Source: Chitinophagaceae bacterium (GTDB lineage Bacteria; Bacteroidota; Bacteroidia; Chitinophagales; Chitinophagaceae). From it: a DNA stretch of 64,000 nt. The position numbers were made by a program, and so were the translations under genes. The first letter of the stretch is position 1, and each line of letters opens with the position of its first letter. Below the pieces are notes generated by a model. That model was not told the origin of the DNA and ran no database searches. It was given only the letters and a program-made list of their open reading frames with translations. Shown piece after piece: positions 28,115 through 36,895 of the stretch. The DNA lies in the NCBI GenBank assembly GCA_004028795.1, contig SAIW01000012.1, positions 1-64,000 of the forward strand. Direction: 5' to 3'.

Positions 28115-28606
28115 ATGATGAAAGAAGCTTACAGTTTTTCTTTTGATGTGTATGAAAGTGAAGATGAATTAAATGCAACAGATGCGGCTTTAGTTAAACA
28201 GGCAAGAGCCATATCGGAACAGGCTTATGCACCTTATTCAAAATTTTTTGTTGGAGCAGCCGCTTTAATGGATAACGGCTCAATAATTACAGGTACCAAT
28301 CAGGAGAACGCAAGCTACCCTGTAACCCTTTGTGCAGAAAGAGCTTTAATGGCAGCTGCTGCTTCGGTTTATCCAAATATTGGTATTAAAACAATGGCAA
28401 TAAGCTATCATAATCATAATAAAAATACAAACAGTAATACACCTATTTCTCCCTGCGGAATGTGCCGGCAAAGTCTTGTTGAATTTGAAACAAGACATCA
28501 TGTAATGAGGTTGATTTTAACCGGTTTATCAGGTAAAATTTATGTTATACCCGAAGCCGGTCAACTGCTGCCATTAAGCTTTAAAGGAGAGAATTTAAGA
28601 ATGTAA
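28115..28606 (+). CDS. cdd: Cytidine deaminase
   Basis: Cdd deaminates cytidine and deoxycytidine in pyrimidine salvage. The protein is 163 residues from the ATG at 28115; the next codon is also ATG and either could be the start, while a TTG one codon earlier is less likely. Zinc and catalytic motifs are complete: NASYPVTLCAERALMAA (Cys ligand and Glu base) and ISPCGMCRQSLVEFE (two Cys ligands). LVKQARAISEQAYAPYSKFFVGAAAL is the N-terminal substrate loop. A low-complexity stretch NHNKNTNSN lies just before the PCGMC motif. Confidence 0.95.
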   Translation: MMKEAYSFSFDVYESEDELNATDAALVKQARAISEQAYAPYSKFFVGAAALMDNGSIITGTNQENASYPVTLCAERALMAAAASVYPNIGIKTMAISYHNHNKNTNSNTPISPCGMCRQSLVEFETRHHVMRLILTGLSGKIYVIPEAGQLLPLSFKGENLRM

Positions 28607-28647
28607 CAACCTGTTTCAATTCGTACATTTGTAACACAACGAAAACT

Positions 28648-30303
28648 ATGGCTGAAGAGAAAAGTTTAAATTTTATAGAAGAAATTATAGAAGCAGAATT
28701 AGCAGAAGGTAAACATAAAAGTATTTTAACAAGATTTCCTCCTGAACCCAATGGTTATTTGCATATTGGCCATGCAAAAAGCATTTGCTTAAATTTTGGT
28801 TTGGCAAAAAAATATGGCGGTAAAACCAACTTAAGGTTTGATGATACCAATCCTTCCACGGAAGAAACGGAATATGTTGAAAGCATTAAAGAAGATGTAA
28901 AATGGTTAGGTTTTGAGTGGGCAAACGAATTATATGCCAGCGATTATTTTGATAAATTGTATGCTTTTGCCAAACAATTAATTGAAAAGGGTTTAGCTTA
29001 TGTAGATGATAGCACCAGCGAAGAAATTGCCGAACAAAAAGGTACGCCAACAACACCCGGCAAAAGAAACCGCTTTGCTGAAAGAACTGTTGCAGAAAAC
29101 CTGCAATTGTTTGAAGAAATGAAAGCCGGTAAGTATGAAGATGGCAGTAAAGTATTACGTGCTAAAATTGATATGGCGGCTGCAAATATGTTAATGCGAG
29201 ACCCGATAATTTACCGCATTAAACATGCTCATCATCACCGTACAGGAGACAAATGGTGCATTTATCCGATGTACGATTTTGCACATGGTCAAAGTGATTC
29301 TATTGAAAATATTACACACAGCATTTGTACATTAGAATTTATTCCGCATAGAGAATTATACGATTGGTTTATTCAACAATTAGGAATCTTTCCTTCTCAC
29401 CAATATGAGTTTGCAAGATTAAACATGACTTACACCGTGATGAGTAAACGTAAGTTATTGCAATTGGTGAATGAAAAATATGTTTCAGGTTGGGATGACC
29501 CTCGTATGCCAACCATCAGCGGTATGCGTAGAAGAGGTTATACGGCAGAAAGTATAAGAGAGTTTTGTGATAAGATTGGTATTGCACGTAGGGAAAATTT
29601 AATTGATATTGGTTTGCTTGAGTTTTGTGTACGTGAGCATTTGAACAAAATTTCTTTGAGAAGGATGGTGGTTTTTGATCCGTTAAAAATTACACTTACC
29701 AATTATACTGCAACTGAAGAAATGCTTTCATCTGAAAATAATCCTGAAGATGAAACTGCAGGTATTCGTGAAATTCCTTTCAGTAAAGAATTGTATATCG
29801 AAAGAGAAGATTTCATGGAAAACCCGCCAAAGAAATTTTTCAGATTATGCCCCGGTGGAATGGTAAGATTAAAAGGTGCATACATTATTAAATGTAATGA
29901 AGTAGTGAAAAATGCAGCTGGTAATATTGTTGAACTGAAGTGTACTTATATTCCTGAAAGCAAAAGCGGTAATGATACCAGTGGTATACATGTAAAGAGT
30001 GTAATGCATTGGGTAAGTGCTAAACACGCTGTGCCTGTTGAATTACGTTTGTACGATAGATTATTAACAGTTGAAAACGCTGATGCAGAAGAAGGCAATT
30101 TTAAAGATTATATTAATCCTGATTCTTTGCAAACCATTACAACAGCTTATGCAGAGCCTGCTTTGTTAAATGCAAAGTTTGATGAACGCTATCAGTTTTT
30201 ACGTAAAGGATATTTTTGTTTAGATAAAAGCACCGGCGAAGAAAAAATGATATTCAACAGAACTGTTACACTAAAAGATACCTGGGCAAAAATGAATAAA
30301 TAG
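28648..30303 (+). CDS. glnS: Glutaminyl-tRNA synthetase
   Basis: GlnS charges tRNA-Gln with glutamine. The 551 residues have the class I signature PPEPNGYLHIGHAKS (HIGH at 39-42), LRFDDTNPSTEE, WCIYPMYDFAHGQSDSIENI and the KMSKS variant VMSKRKLLQLV. The C-terminal anticodon-binding barrel contains RLCPGGMVRLKGAYIIKC and YINPDSLQTI. Length equals the usual bacterial form (about 550). It starts 41 bases after cdd and ends in an intrinsic terminator. A gatCAB pathway is not needed for Gln if this enzyme is active. Confidence 0.97.
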   Translation: MAEEKSLNFIEEIIEAELAEGKHKSILTRFPPEPNGYLHIGHAKSICLNFGLAKKYGGKTNLRFDDTNPSTEETEYVESIKEDVKWLGFEWANELYASDYFDKLYAFAKQLIEKGLAYVDDSTSEEIAEQKGTPTTPGKRNRFAERTVAENLQLFEEMKAGKYEDGSKVLRAKIDMAAANMLMRDPIIYRIKHAHHHRTGDKWCIYPMYDFAHGQSDSIENITHSICTLEFIPHRELYDWFIQQLGIFPSHQYEFARLNMTYTVMSKRKLLQLVNEKYVSGWDDPRMPTISGMRRRGYTAESIREFCDKIGIARRENLIDIGLLEFCVREHLNKISLRRMVVFDPLKITLTNYTATEEMLSSENNPEDETAGIREIPFSKELYIEREDFMENPPKKFFRLCPGGMVRLKGAYIIKCNEVVKNAAGNIVELKCTYIPESKSGNDTSGIHVKSVMHWVSAKHAVPVELRLYDRLLTVENADAEEGNFKDYINPDSLQTITTAYAEPALLNAKFDERYQFLRKGYFCLDKSTGEEKMIFNRTVTLKDTWAKMNK

Positions 30304-30326
30304 AGTTTTACTTAATTATATTACAT

Positions 30327-30354
30327 AAAATGCTGAGGGAAACTTCAGCATTTT
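30327..30354 (+). terminator. Intrinsic terminator of glnS
   Basis: The stem AAAATGCTGA / TCAGCATTTT (10 bp, loop of 8 bases) begins 23 bases after the stop and is followed by ATCTTT. The tilS start codon is only 13 bases further. Confidence 0.75.
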
Positions 30355-30367
30355 ATCTTTATACAAC

Positions 30368-31714
30368 ATGGATTTATTTAAACAATTTAAAGATAACTGG
30401 CAAGAAAATTTCTGTCATCTGTCATCGGCAAACTGTCATCTGTTTATTGCCGTTAGTGGTGGTATTGATAGTTGCATATTGTTAGATTTAATTTCAAAAC
30501 TGAAATTTTCATTTACTATTCTTCATTGCAATTTCCAATTAAGAGGAGAGGAGAGTAATCGTGATGAAGCCTTTGTTTGTTCTTTAGCTGAAAGATATAA
30601 TGCACCTATTCTGGTTAAACATTTTGATACAGAAGTATATGCTAATGAAAATAAACTAAGTATTCAGGAAGCAGCCCGAAAGCTACGCTACAATTGGTTT
30701 TCAGAAGTTTTACAATCAAACAGAAATCAACCCGCTTATTTATTAACTGCTCATAATGCTGATGATACAATCGAAACGGTTTTAATGAATGTGTTTCGTG
30801 GTACAGGCATTAAAGGTTTAACCGGAATTCCTGTGGTTGATGCAGCAAATAAAATTATCAGGCCATTATTATTTGCTTTACGAAAAGATATCATTGCTTA
30901 TGCAGAAGAAAATAAATTGAGTTGGGTGGAAGATTCATCAAACCATAAAGATGATTATACCAGAAACTTTTTTCGCCGCAACATTATTCCTTTAGTTGAA
31001 GAAAAATTTGTAAACGCCAAAGAGAATGTGCTGAACAATATTTACAAATGGAAAGATGTTGCAGCTATCTACCAATACCAAATGGAGCAATACAAAAAGA
31101 AGTTACTGATAAAAGAAAAAGCAGAATATAAAATACCTATTCTTATATTAAAAAAAACTGTTGCTTATACTACAGTTTTATGGGAGTTGATTAAAGATTT
31201 TGGTTTTACTGCTAACCAATTACAGGATATTGTTTGTTTATTAGATGCTGATAATGGAAGTTTTGTTCAATCTGCAGCTTACAGAATTTTCAAGAATAGA
31301 AAATGGTTGGTTATTGCAACATTACAAAGTGAAAAAGCGAATCAGATTTTAATAGTGGAAGAAGATAAAAATACTTTGTTTGAAAATGGTAAACTAAGCT
31401 TTAAAGCCCTTGCCATTACTGATGTTTCAATTAATCCAGATAAATCAATTGCATTATTGGATGAAGCTGAAATTAAGTTCCCGTTATTATTAAGAAAATG
31501 GAAACAGGGAGATTATTTCTATCCATTGGGAATGAAAAAGAAAAAGAAGTTAAGCCGCTTTTTTATTGATATAAAACTATCTCCAACAGAAAAGGAAAAT
31601 GCATGGGTTTTGGAGATGAACAAAAAAATTATCTGGGTGGTGAATTACAGAATTGATGACAGGTTTAAAATTACCGCAGCTACAAAAAATGTTTTGAAGA
31701 TTGAGTTGAAATGA
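30368..31714 (+). CDS. tilS: tRNA(Ile)-lysidine synthetase
   Basis: TilS attaches lysine to C34 of tRNA-Ile2 so it reads AUA. The 448 residues have the PP-loop motif IAVSGGIDSCILLDL (about 27-41), HCNFQLRGEESNRDEAFV, LLTAHNADDTIETVLMNVFRGTGIKGLTGIP and, after the N-terminal domain, ENKLSWVEDSSNHKDDYTRNFFRRNIIPL. The C-terminal TilS domain has LLRKWKQGDYFYPLGMKKKKKLSRFFID. Between the first helix and the PP-loop lies CHLSSANCHL (16-25), encoded by a repeat of CTGTCATCTGTCATC units; relatives usually have only a short loop there. Confidence 0.95.
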   Translation: MDLFKQFKDNWQENFCHLSSANCHLFIAVSGGIDSCILLDLISKLKFSFTILHCNFQLRGEESNRDEAFVCSLAERYNAPILVKHFDTEVYANENKLSIQEAARKLRYNWFSEVLQSNRNQPAYLLTAHNADDTIETVLMNVFRGTGIKGLTGIPVVDAANKIIRPLLFALRKDIIAYAEENKLSWVEDSSNHKDDYTRNFFRRNIIPLVEEKFVNAKENVLNNIYKWKDVAAIYQYQMEQYKKKLLIKEKAEYKIPILILKKTVAYTTVLWELIKDFGFTANQLQDIVCLLDADNGSFVQSAAYRIFKNRKWLVIATLQSEKANQILIVEEDKNTLFENGKLSFKALAITDVSINPDKSIALLDEAEIKFPLLLRKWKQGDYFYPLGMKKKKKLSRFFIDIKLSPTEKENAWVLEMNKKIIWVVNYRIDDRFKITAATKNVLKIELK

Positions 31715-31729
31715 TGCCATGTGCAATGC

Positions 31730-31749
31730 AGTACAAGAGTGCGACGCAA
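31730..31749 (-). repeat. Dispersed repeat family B, copy 3
   Basis: AGTACAAGAGTGCGACGCAA differs from the family core by one base. It lies between the convergent ends of tilS and the rhomboid gene, so it cannot be a promoter element for either. A small hairpin CCATAGCTTAATTATGG follows. Confidence 0.8.
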
Positions 31750-31799
31750 CCATAGCTTAATTATGGTTCAACAGCTTGGTCCCCCAAAATTACAAAAAA

Positions 31800-32438
31800 T
31801 CACCTGCCGAAATAAGATTGTATAGCATCAATGAAATGAGCAACAGGCTTAAAATGGCTGAATAAATTGCACATAACAATTAAAAACACAATGCCGTAAA
31901 CTGCTCCCCAAAAATGTGCAGAGTGATTAATATTACTTCCTCCTTTTTTTGAGAGATATGCTGAAACTATCAAATAAATAATACCGAAAATAAAAGCAGG
32001 AAAAGGGATGGGAAGAATGATTAAACTGAGTTTAGTTGTTGGTGCTAAAATAATAAATGCGAAAACAATAGCAGATACAGCACCGCTTGCACCAAGGCTT
32101 CTGTAATGGTAATTGTCTTTATTAGCTAAATAAGTTGGAACTAAGCAAAAGAATAAAGCAGTAATATAAAGTATCAAGAAAAAGGCTTTACCATTATGCC
32201 CGAAGATTTGTACAAAGGCATCTTCAATAGCATCTCCGAACATATAAAACGAATACATGTTAAAGCCAAGATGCAAATAGTCTGCATGAATAAAACCGCA
32301 GGTAAAGAAGCGATACCATTGATTTCTGTAGGTAATTGCAGGAGGCTCAAAAATTAAATCGTTAATTATTCTGTCGTTTGAAAATGCAGTAAATGAAACG
32401 ATACAAGTGGCTATGATAATGATTAAAGTAATAGTCAT
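31800..32438 (-). CDS. Rhomboid family intramembrane serine protease
   Basis: The 212-residue protein has about six membrane helices. Catalytic Ser118 is in LGASGAVSAIVFAF on one helix and the partner His175 in NHSAHFWGAVYGI on another. The amphipathic region WYRFFTCGFIHADYLHLGFNMYSFYMFG is the conserved L1 loop and second helix. Substrates are unknown. It is the last gene of a long minus-strand run and lies 9 bases after rlmH. Confidence 0.92.
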   Translation of the reverse strand: MTITLIIIIATCIVSFTAFSNDRIINDLIFEPPAITYRNQWYRFFTCGFIHADYLHLGFNMYSFYMFGDAIEDAFVQIFGHNGKAFFLILYITALFFCLVPTYLANKDNYHYRSLGASGAVSAIVFAFIILAPTTKLSLIILPIPFPAFIFGIIYLIVSAYLSKKGGSNINHSAHFWGAVYGIVFLIVMCNLFSHFKPVAHFIDAIQSYFGR

Positions 32439-32447
32439 TGAATGAGT

Positions 32448-32921
32448 TTAAATATGATGATATTTTTCGTTTCGTAAAATAGTACATGCTCTGTAAACCT
32501 GTTCTGCAATTATTAACCTTACCAGCATATGTGGAAAAACCAATTTAGATAAGCTTATTGTATAGTTGGCTCTTTTATTTACAGTTTCATCAACGCCAAA
32601 AGCACCGCCAATTAATATTAGTAAACGTTTGGTACTTTCATTTGCTTTTTGTTGAAGTAATTGTGCTAATTCAGGTGATGATAATAATTTACCACGCTCA
32701 TCTAATAGTAGTAAGCAATCATCTTTTTGTATTTGTTGCAGAATGGCAGTTGCTTCCTGTTTCTTTAAATCTTTTTCACTTAAAGATGCTGCGTTTTTTA
32801 ATGGAGGAATAATAAGCCAATTAACTGAAAAATATTTCTCAATGCGATTGGTAAAATCTTCTATACCGGCTTTTACATAAGCCTCATGAGGTTTACCAAC
32901 ACTTGCCAGAATAATTTTCAT
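32448..32921 (-). CDS. rlmH: 23S rRNA (pseudouridine1915-N3)-methyltransferase
   Basis: RlmH methylates pseudouridine 1915 in helix 69 of 23S rRNA, using S-adenosylmethionine and a SPOUT knot. The 157 residues have the typical opening MKIILASVGKPHEAYVKAGIEDFTNRI, then LLLLDERGKLLSSPELAQLL, the knot LLILIGGAFGVDETVNKRA and the C-terminal MLVRLIIAEQVYRACTILRNEKYHH. Length is as expected (155-159). It is 17 bases after the hypothetical gene upstream. Confidence 0.96.
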   Translation of the reverse strand: MKIILASVGKPHEAYVKAGIEDFTNRIEKYFSVNWLIIPPLKNAASLSEKDLKKQEATAILQQIQKDDCLLLLDERGKLLSSPELAQLLQQKANESTKRLLILIGGAFGVDETVNKRANYTISLSKLVFPHMLVRLIIAEQVYRACTILRNEKYHHI

Positions 32922-32938
32922 TCTACTAATGTAAGTGT

Positions 32939-33976
32939 TTAATTGTTGCTGCTTTCGCCGGTTTTATATTGCTTCTTTTTATCATCAACCCTGTTAGGAT
33001 TATCATCTTGTTTTACAGGTTGCTTTTGTTGATTTTTTTTAGAAGCATCATCTAATTTCTTTTCAACCCTGTTGCCGTTTTCATCTAATAGTAAAGAAGG
33101 GAAAGAATTTTGTTTTTCATCAAAAACTGTATTCGAGAAAGGATTTTTTACATAATTCCATGCACCGTTAATCCATTTAAAACCTTCATAATCGCCATAG
33201 GGAATTAATGTGTGTTTACTTTTAATATCATCACTTTCAGAAGTTAAATGATCAAACACAATAACATCATACCGGGTATCATAATTCATTCTCGCACCTG
33301 CATCTTTCTTAAATTCTAAACAAAACCGTGCAGCACCTTGCGGTGGTTTTGTTGCATCATTAGCAGGATAAATAAATCTTCCACCGAATTGTGGTTTACC
33401 TTCATTATCAAATGTGAGGACTTCAATCCATTTTTTATTGCTGCGTGCATTATTATCATCTAACCCTAATAAAGTGTAATACTTTTTGTTGTTATATGTT
33501 TTCAGGATGATTTTATAATACATGGCACCAATCCAATGCTGTGCATTGCGAACAGAATCATAAGGCTTTGCAGTGAAGTCTGAAAAATCGAATAAAGGAA
33601 TCAGTTTTAGAGAACCATCATCTGTTGGTAATTGAATAGCACCGCGTTGGCGATAATATGTAAAGTCTTTCATTACTTCCCATGTAAAAATTTTGAAACT
33701 GCTATCCGGTGCATACAATTTAGAAATGGCTTTTACAGAATCGAAATTGTACCAGAAAGAATAAGGTTGTTTTAAAGCCTGTACAAAGTTTTTAATGAAA
33801 GAACTATCTGCTCTGAATCTTGTAAACCAATCATCTGCATAAACCATACTGTCGGCATCATTCTTTAACTGTAATTCCATTGCCTGCATTTTCTGTAAGC
33901 TTTCAATAGGAACTGGCTTTTGCGAAAACGAGTTTAAAAGAATGAAACAAGCAAATAAAGTGAACAGGTATTTCAT
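32939..33976 (-). CDS. Exported protein of unknown function
   Basis: The 345 residues start with a signal peptide (MKYLFTLFACFILLNSFSQ, cut after FSQ). The mature part is a single soluble region with many Trp, Tyr and Asp, including SLKLIPLFDFSDFT, WIGAMYYKIILKTYNNKKYYTLLGLDDNN, FGGRFIYPAND and FDHLTSESDDIKSKHTLIPYGDYEGFKWINGAW. The last 55 residues are highly charged and low in complexity (KKLDDASKKNQQKQPVKQDD). I recall such proteins only as conserved hypotheticals in Chitinophagales. Its operon mates are rlmH downstream and gmhB upstream, which do not reveal a role. Confidence 0.8.
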   Translation of the reverse strand: MKYLFTLFACFILLNSFSQKPVPIESLQKMQAMELQLKNDADSMVYADDWFTRFRADSSFIKNFVQALKQPYSFWYNFDSVKAISKLYAPDSSFKIFTWEVMKDFTYYRQRGAIQLPTDDGSLKLIPLFDFSDFTAKPYDSVRNAQHWIGAMYYKIILKTYNNKKYYTLLGLDDNNARSNKKWIEVLTFDNEGKPQFGGRFIYPANDATKPPQGAARFCLEFKKDAGARMNYDTRYDVIVFDHLTSESDDIKSKHTLIPYGDYEGFKWINGAWNYVKNPFSNTVFDEKQNSFPSLLLDENGNRVEKKLDDASKKNQQKQPVKQDDNPNRVDDKKKQYKTGESSNN

Positions 33977-34018
33977 GCAACTGAAATTAAATACTAAGTT
34001 ATAAAGTTGCTGTAAATT

Positions 34019-34579
34019 TTAAAGTGTATTTGTTAATGCTTTTGCAAAAGATAAAAGATTGGTGAAACGAAAATCTATGGAAGGGTGGGGGAATGGAGTT
34101 TCAGGGTCGGTGGTAGCAACGAAAACAGTTGATATACCTGCATTTCTGCCGAAATTCATATCGCTTAGTTTATTGCCTACCATGATACTTTTAGAGAAAT
34201 CTATTTCAGGAAAATCCTGCTTTGCCATAAAAGCCATACCGGGGTTGGGTTTACGGTTAGGTGAGCTATCTTCCAAATCTGTGCAGGCATAAATTTTATC
34301 TATTCTTCCACCATTATCAGTAATTACCGCTAACATATTTTTATGAATGTTATTCAAATCCTCCATCGTCATTAATTTTTTGGCAACACCTTTTTGGTTG
34401 GTAACCATTACAATAATGCCAAACTTTTCATTCAATATTTTCATGGCTTTAGTAGTGCCGTCATAAAACTTAAACTCATTCCAGTTAAGAATATAGTCTT
34501 CTTTCTTCTCATCATTTATAACACCATCGCGGTCAATAAATAAAGTCCAGCTTTTATCTATTTTCTGTAAATCAAACAT
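34019..34579 (-). CDS. gmhB: D-glycero-D-manno-heptose 1,7-bisphosphate phosphatase (HAD family)
   Basis: GmhB removes the 7-phosphate of heptose 1,7-bisphosphate. The 186 residues have HAD motif I in LFIDRDGVINDE (nucleophile Asp, residues about 16-18), motif II VMVTNQKGVAKKLMT and motif III KPNPGMAFMAKQDFPEIDFSKSIMVGNKLSDMNFGRNAG. The zinc-type Cys cluster of the E. coli enzyme is not obvious, only CTDLEDSSPNRKP is at the site. The neighbours hddC, gmhA and hddA support the heptose role. Confidence 0.88.
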   Translation of the reverse strand: MFDLQKIDKSWTLFIDRDGVINDEKKEDYILNWNEFKFYDGTTKAMKILNEKFGIIVMVTNQKGVAKKLMTMEDLNNIHKNMLAVITDNGGRIDKIYACTDLEDSSPNRKPNPGMAFMAKQDFPEIDFSKSIMVGNKLSDMNFGRNAGISTVFVATTDPETPFPHPSIDFRFTNLLSFAKALTNTL

Positions 34580-34601
34580 TTATTTAATTCTTAATTACTA
34601 A

Positions 34602-35291
34602 TTATAATTCCTTTTGTGCTTTTAAATAATCTTCAGGAATACCAATGTCAATAAAATAGCCATCCTGAACAGAACCCATCATTTTTTTTGTTCGATAAAA
34701 TATTTCTAAATAATCTTTCTCAAAAGAAAATTTTTCCGGAAGATTTGACTGAAGTATATCATCAACACTTAAAGCATAAACACCACCATTAATTAACCCC
34801 TGTTCGTAAAACTGTTTTTCTTTAAATGATGTTATCTGTTTGTTTTCATCAATTTCAACAACACCATAGCGTTCAAAATTTTGCATAGGTTTGAGTGAAA
34901 GGGTACAAGCTGCGTTAGCTTTTTCATGCAGTTCACTTAATGCAGTAATATTCACTTTAAACAAAGTGTCTCCATTGGTTACAATTATATTTTTTTCGGT
35001 TGCTTTTATACATGCCAGCTTTATCGCCCCACCGGTTCCCAAAGGTTCTTCTTCAACTGAATACTGAATATTGAGATTGGTATAATGTATATTAATAAAT
35101 TCAATGATGGCTTCACTTTTATAACCTAAAGAGAAAATAAAACTATCAATTCCCTGTTGCTTTAATTCTTCAATTACATATGCAATAAAAGGCTTACCGT
35201 TTACAGGAGCCATACATTTTGGTAAATCAGGTACTGCACTGCGAAGTCTTGTGCCTAAACCTCCTGCCAGAATAATTGCTTCTTTTATCAT
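34602..35291 (-). CDS. hddC: D-glycero-alpha-D-manno-heptose 1-phosphate guanylyltransferase-like nucleotidyltransferase
   Basis: The 229-residue sugar nucleotidyltransferase has the signature IILAGGLGTRLRSAVPDLPKCMAPVNGKPF, the metal-binding GDTLF in VTNGDTLFKVN, and EEPLGTGGAIKLA. Sequence alone would allow other sugar 1-phosphates, but the location between gmhB and gmhA with hddA close by points to heptose 1-phosphate and a GDP-linked product. It overlaps gmhA by 4 bases (ATGA), so translation is probably coupled. Confidence 0.85.
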   Translation of the reverse strand: MIKEAIILAGGLGTRLRSAVPDLPKCMAPVNGKPFIAYVIEELKQQGIDSFIFSLGYKSEAIIEFINIHYTNLNIQYSVEEEPLGTGGAIKLACIKATEKNIIVTNGDTLFKVNITALSELHEKANAACTLSLKPMQNFERYGVVEIDENKQITSFKEKQFYEQGLINGGVYALSVDDILQSNLPEKFSFEKDYLEIFYRTKKMMGSVQDGYFIDIGIPEDYLKAQKEL

Positions 35292-35866
35292 TCAGCAAAA
35301 ACTTTTTCTTCTACCAATTCACAAATAATATGGCCCAATAAAATATGGCTTTCCTGTATACGTGGGGTAGTTGTGGAAGGAACATTTAAAAGAAAATCAC
35401 TAATATCTTTCATTTTACCGCCGCTTGCACCTGTTAGGCCGATGGTTGTAATACCTTTTTCTTTCGCAACTTCAAAAGCTTTGATAATATTTGTACTGTT
35501 GCCTGATGTACTTAAGCCGATTAAAACATCTCCCTTAATACCTAAGCCATCTACTAATCTTGAATAAATAACATTAAACTCATAATCGTTGGCAACAGCA
35601 GTTAAATAAGAGGTATTGCAGTGTAAAGCTTCTGCCGGTAAGGCTTTACGGTTTTTATAAAACCTGCCACTAAACTCTGCTGCTAAATGTTGTGCATCTG
35701 CAGCACTGCCGCCATTACCACAAAACAAAACTTTATTACCGTTAAGAAAAGCTTTGGTAATCATCTCTACAATAGTTTCTAATTTTTCAATCATTATATT
35801 ATCGTTCAACAATGATTGTTTAACATTAATTGATTCCTGAATAGTTTGCTTGATTCTTTCGCTCAT
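35288..35866 (-). CDS. gmhA: Sedoheptulose 7-phosphate isomerase (SIS domain)
   Basis: GmhA converts sedoheptulose 7-phosphate to D-glycero-manno-heptose 7-phosphate, the first committed step of heptose synthesis. The 192 residues have a long N-terminal helix, KVLFCGNGGSAADAQHLAAEFSGRF, LTAVANDYEFN, GLSTSGNSTNIIKAFEVAKEKG, and the C-terminal IQESHILLGHIICELVE with the active-site His and Glu. It starts 4 bases after the stop of hddA. Confidence 0.95.
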   Translation of the reverse strand: MSERIKQTIQESINVKQSLLNDNIMIEKLETIVEMITKAFLNGNKVLFCGNGGSAADAQHLAAEFSGRFYKNRKALPAEALHCNTSYLTAVANDYEFNVIYSRLVDGLGIKGDVLIGLSTSGNSTNIIKAFEVAKEKGITTIGLTGASGGKMKDISDFLLNVPSTTTPRIQESHILLGHIICELVEEKVFAE

Positions 35867-35869
35867 AGA

Positions 35870-36895
35870 TTATTTTGTTGTCCACGTAGTTAACCCGTGT
35901 TGTGTAAACTGATAATTTTTAAACTCGCCGCCAAATGTATGTAAAGCATTTTTTACGTGATGCCTTGTATTAGCAGGGCAATAAAAAACCATGAATCCGC
36001 CGCCGCCTGCACCGCTTATTTTTCCGCCGATGGCACCTGCTTTTTTTGCAGTTGAATATATATCCTGAATTATATTGTTAGATATATTATGAGCCATTTT
36101 TATTTTTTGCTGAAAGCCGTAATCTAAAATTTCACCTATTTCATTCAATCTTCCTTTCAACAAAGCTTCTTTCATCATTCTGCTTTGCTCTTTTAATTGA
36201 TGCATAGCGGCAACACTATCTTCATTTTTTTCAAGAACATTTTTTTGCTGCTCTTTAATAATGGTTGCAGATTCTCTGCTGGTTGAAGTATAATAAAGCA
36301 GTAAATTATTTTCTAACTCATGCAAGTATTCCTGACGGATACGTAAAGGATTAACTATTACTTTATCATTTTCATAAAACTCCATAAAGTTAAAGCCGCC
36401 AAATGTTGCTGCATATTGGTCTTGCCTGCCGCCTGCTAATTTTAAATCATTCCTTTCAATATCGTAAGCATAATGAGCAATATCGTAATCACCCAAAGGT
36501 AATTTCAGCATTTCCACAAAAGTACCAATAATTGCAACAACTAAAGTTGATGATGTACCTAAGCCACTGCCCGCAGGCACATCAACAGATGTACTTAATT
36601 TAAAATCGGTTTGAGGAATGCCGTAATCTTTTTTAATACGGTTGTAAACACCTTTTAATAAATCTAAACAACCGTTAATAGGTAATTCATTTATTGAAGC
36701 ATGATGTTCTTTTTCATTTCTATCAAAAGCTTCTACAATAATTCCACCTGCATTCAATAATTCAATAGATGCATGAGCATGTAATGAGATGGTTGCATTA
36801 AGGATAGCACCGCCAAATTCATCAGCATAAGGACTAACATCTGTACCGCCTCCTGCGAGGCCTAAACGTAAGGGGGCTTTACTTCTGAATATCAT
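35870..36895 (-). CDS. hddA: D-glycero-alpha-D-manno-heptose 7-phosphate kinase (GHMP family)
   Basis: HddA phosphorylates heptose 7-phosphate at C1 with alpha configuration and so commits to the GDP-heptose route. The 341 residues have FRSKAPLRLGLAGGGTDVSPYADEFGGAI at the start, the ATP loop DVPAGSGLGTSSTLVVA and the C-terminal KISGAGGGGFMVFYC, all typical of GHMP kinases. The heptose-type subfamily is supported by the GGGTDVSPYADEFGG opening and by the neighbours. Its start overlaps the end of the GT4 gene by 17 bases. Confidence 0.92.
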   Translation of the reverse strand: MIFRSKAPLRLGLAGGGTDVSPYADEFGGAILNATISLHAHASIELLNAGGIIVEAFDRNEKEHHASINELPINGCLDLLKGVYNRIKKDYGIPQTDFKLSTSVDVPAGSGLGTSSTLVVAIIGTFVEMLKLPLGDYDIAHYAYDIERNDLKLAGGRQDQYAATFGGFNFMEFYENDKVIVNPLRIRQEYLHELENNLLLYYTSTSRESATIIKEQQKNVLEKNEDSVAAMHQLKEQSRMMKEALLKGRLNEIGEILDYGFQQKIKMAHNISNNIIQDIYSTAKKAGAIGGKISGAGGGGFMVFYCPANTRHHVKNALHTFGGEFKNYQFTQHGLTTWTTK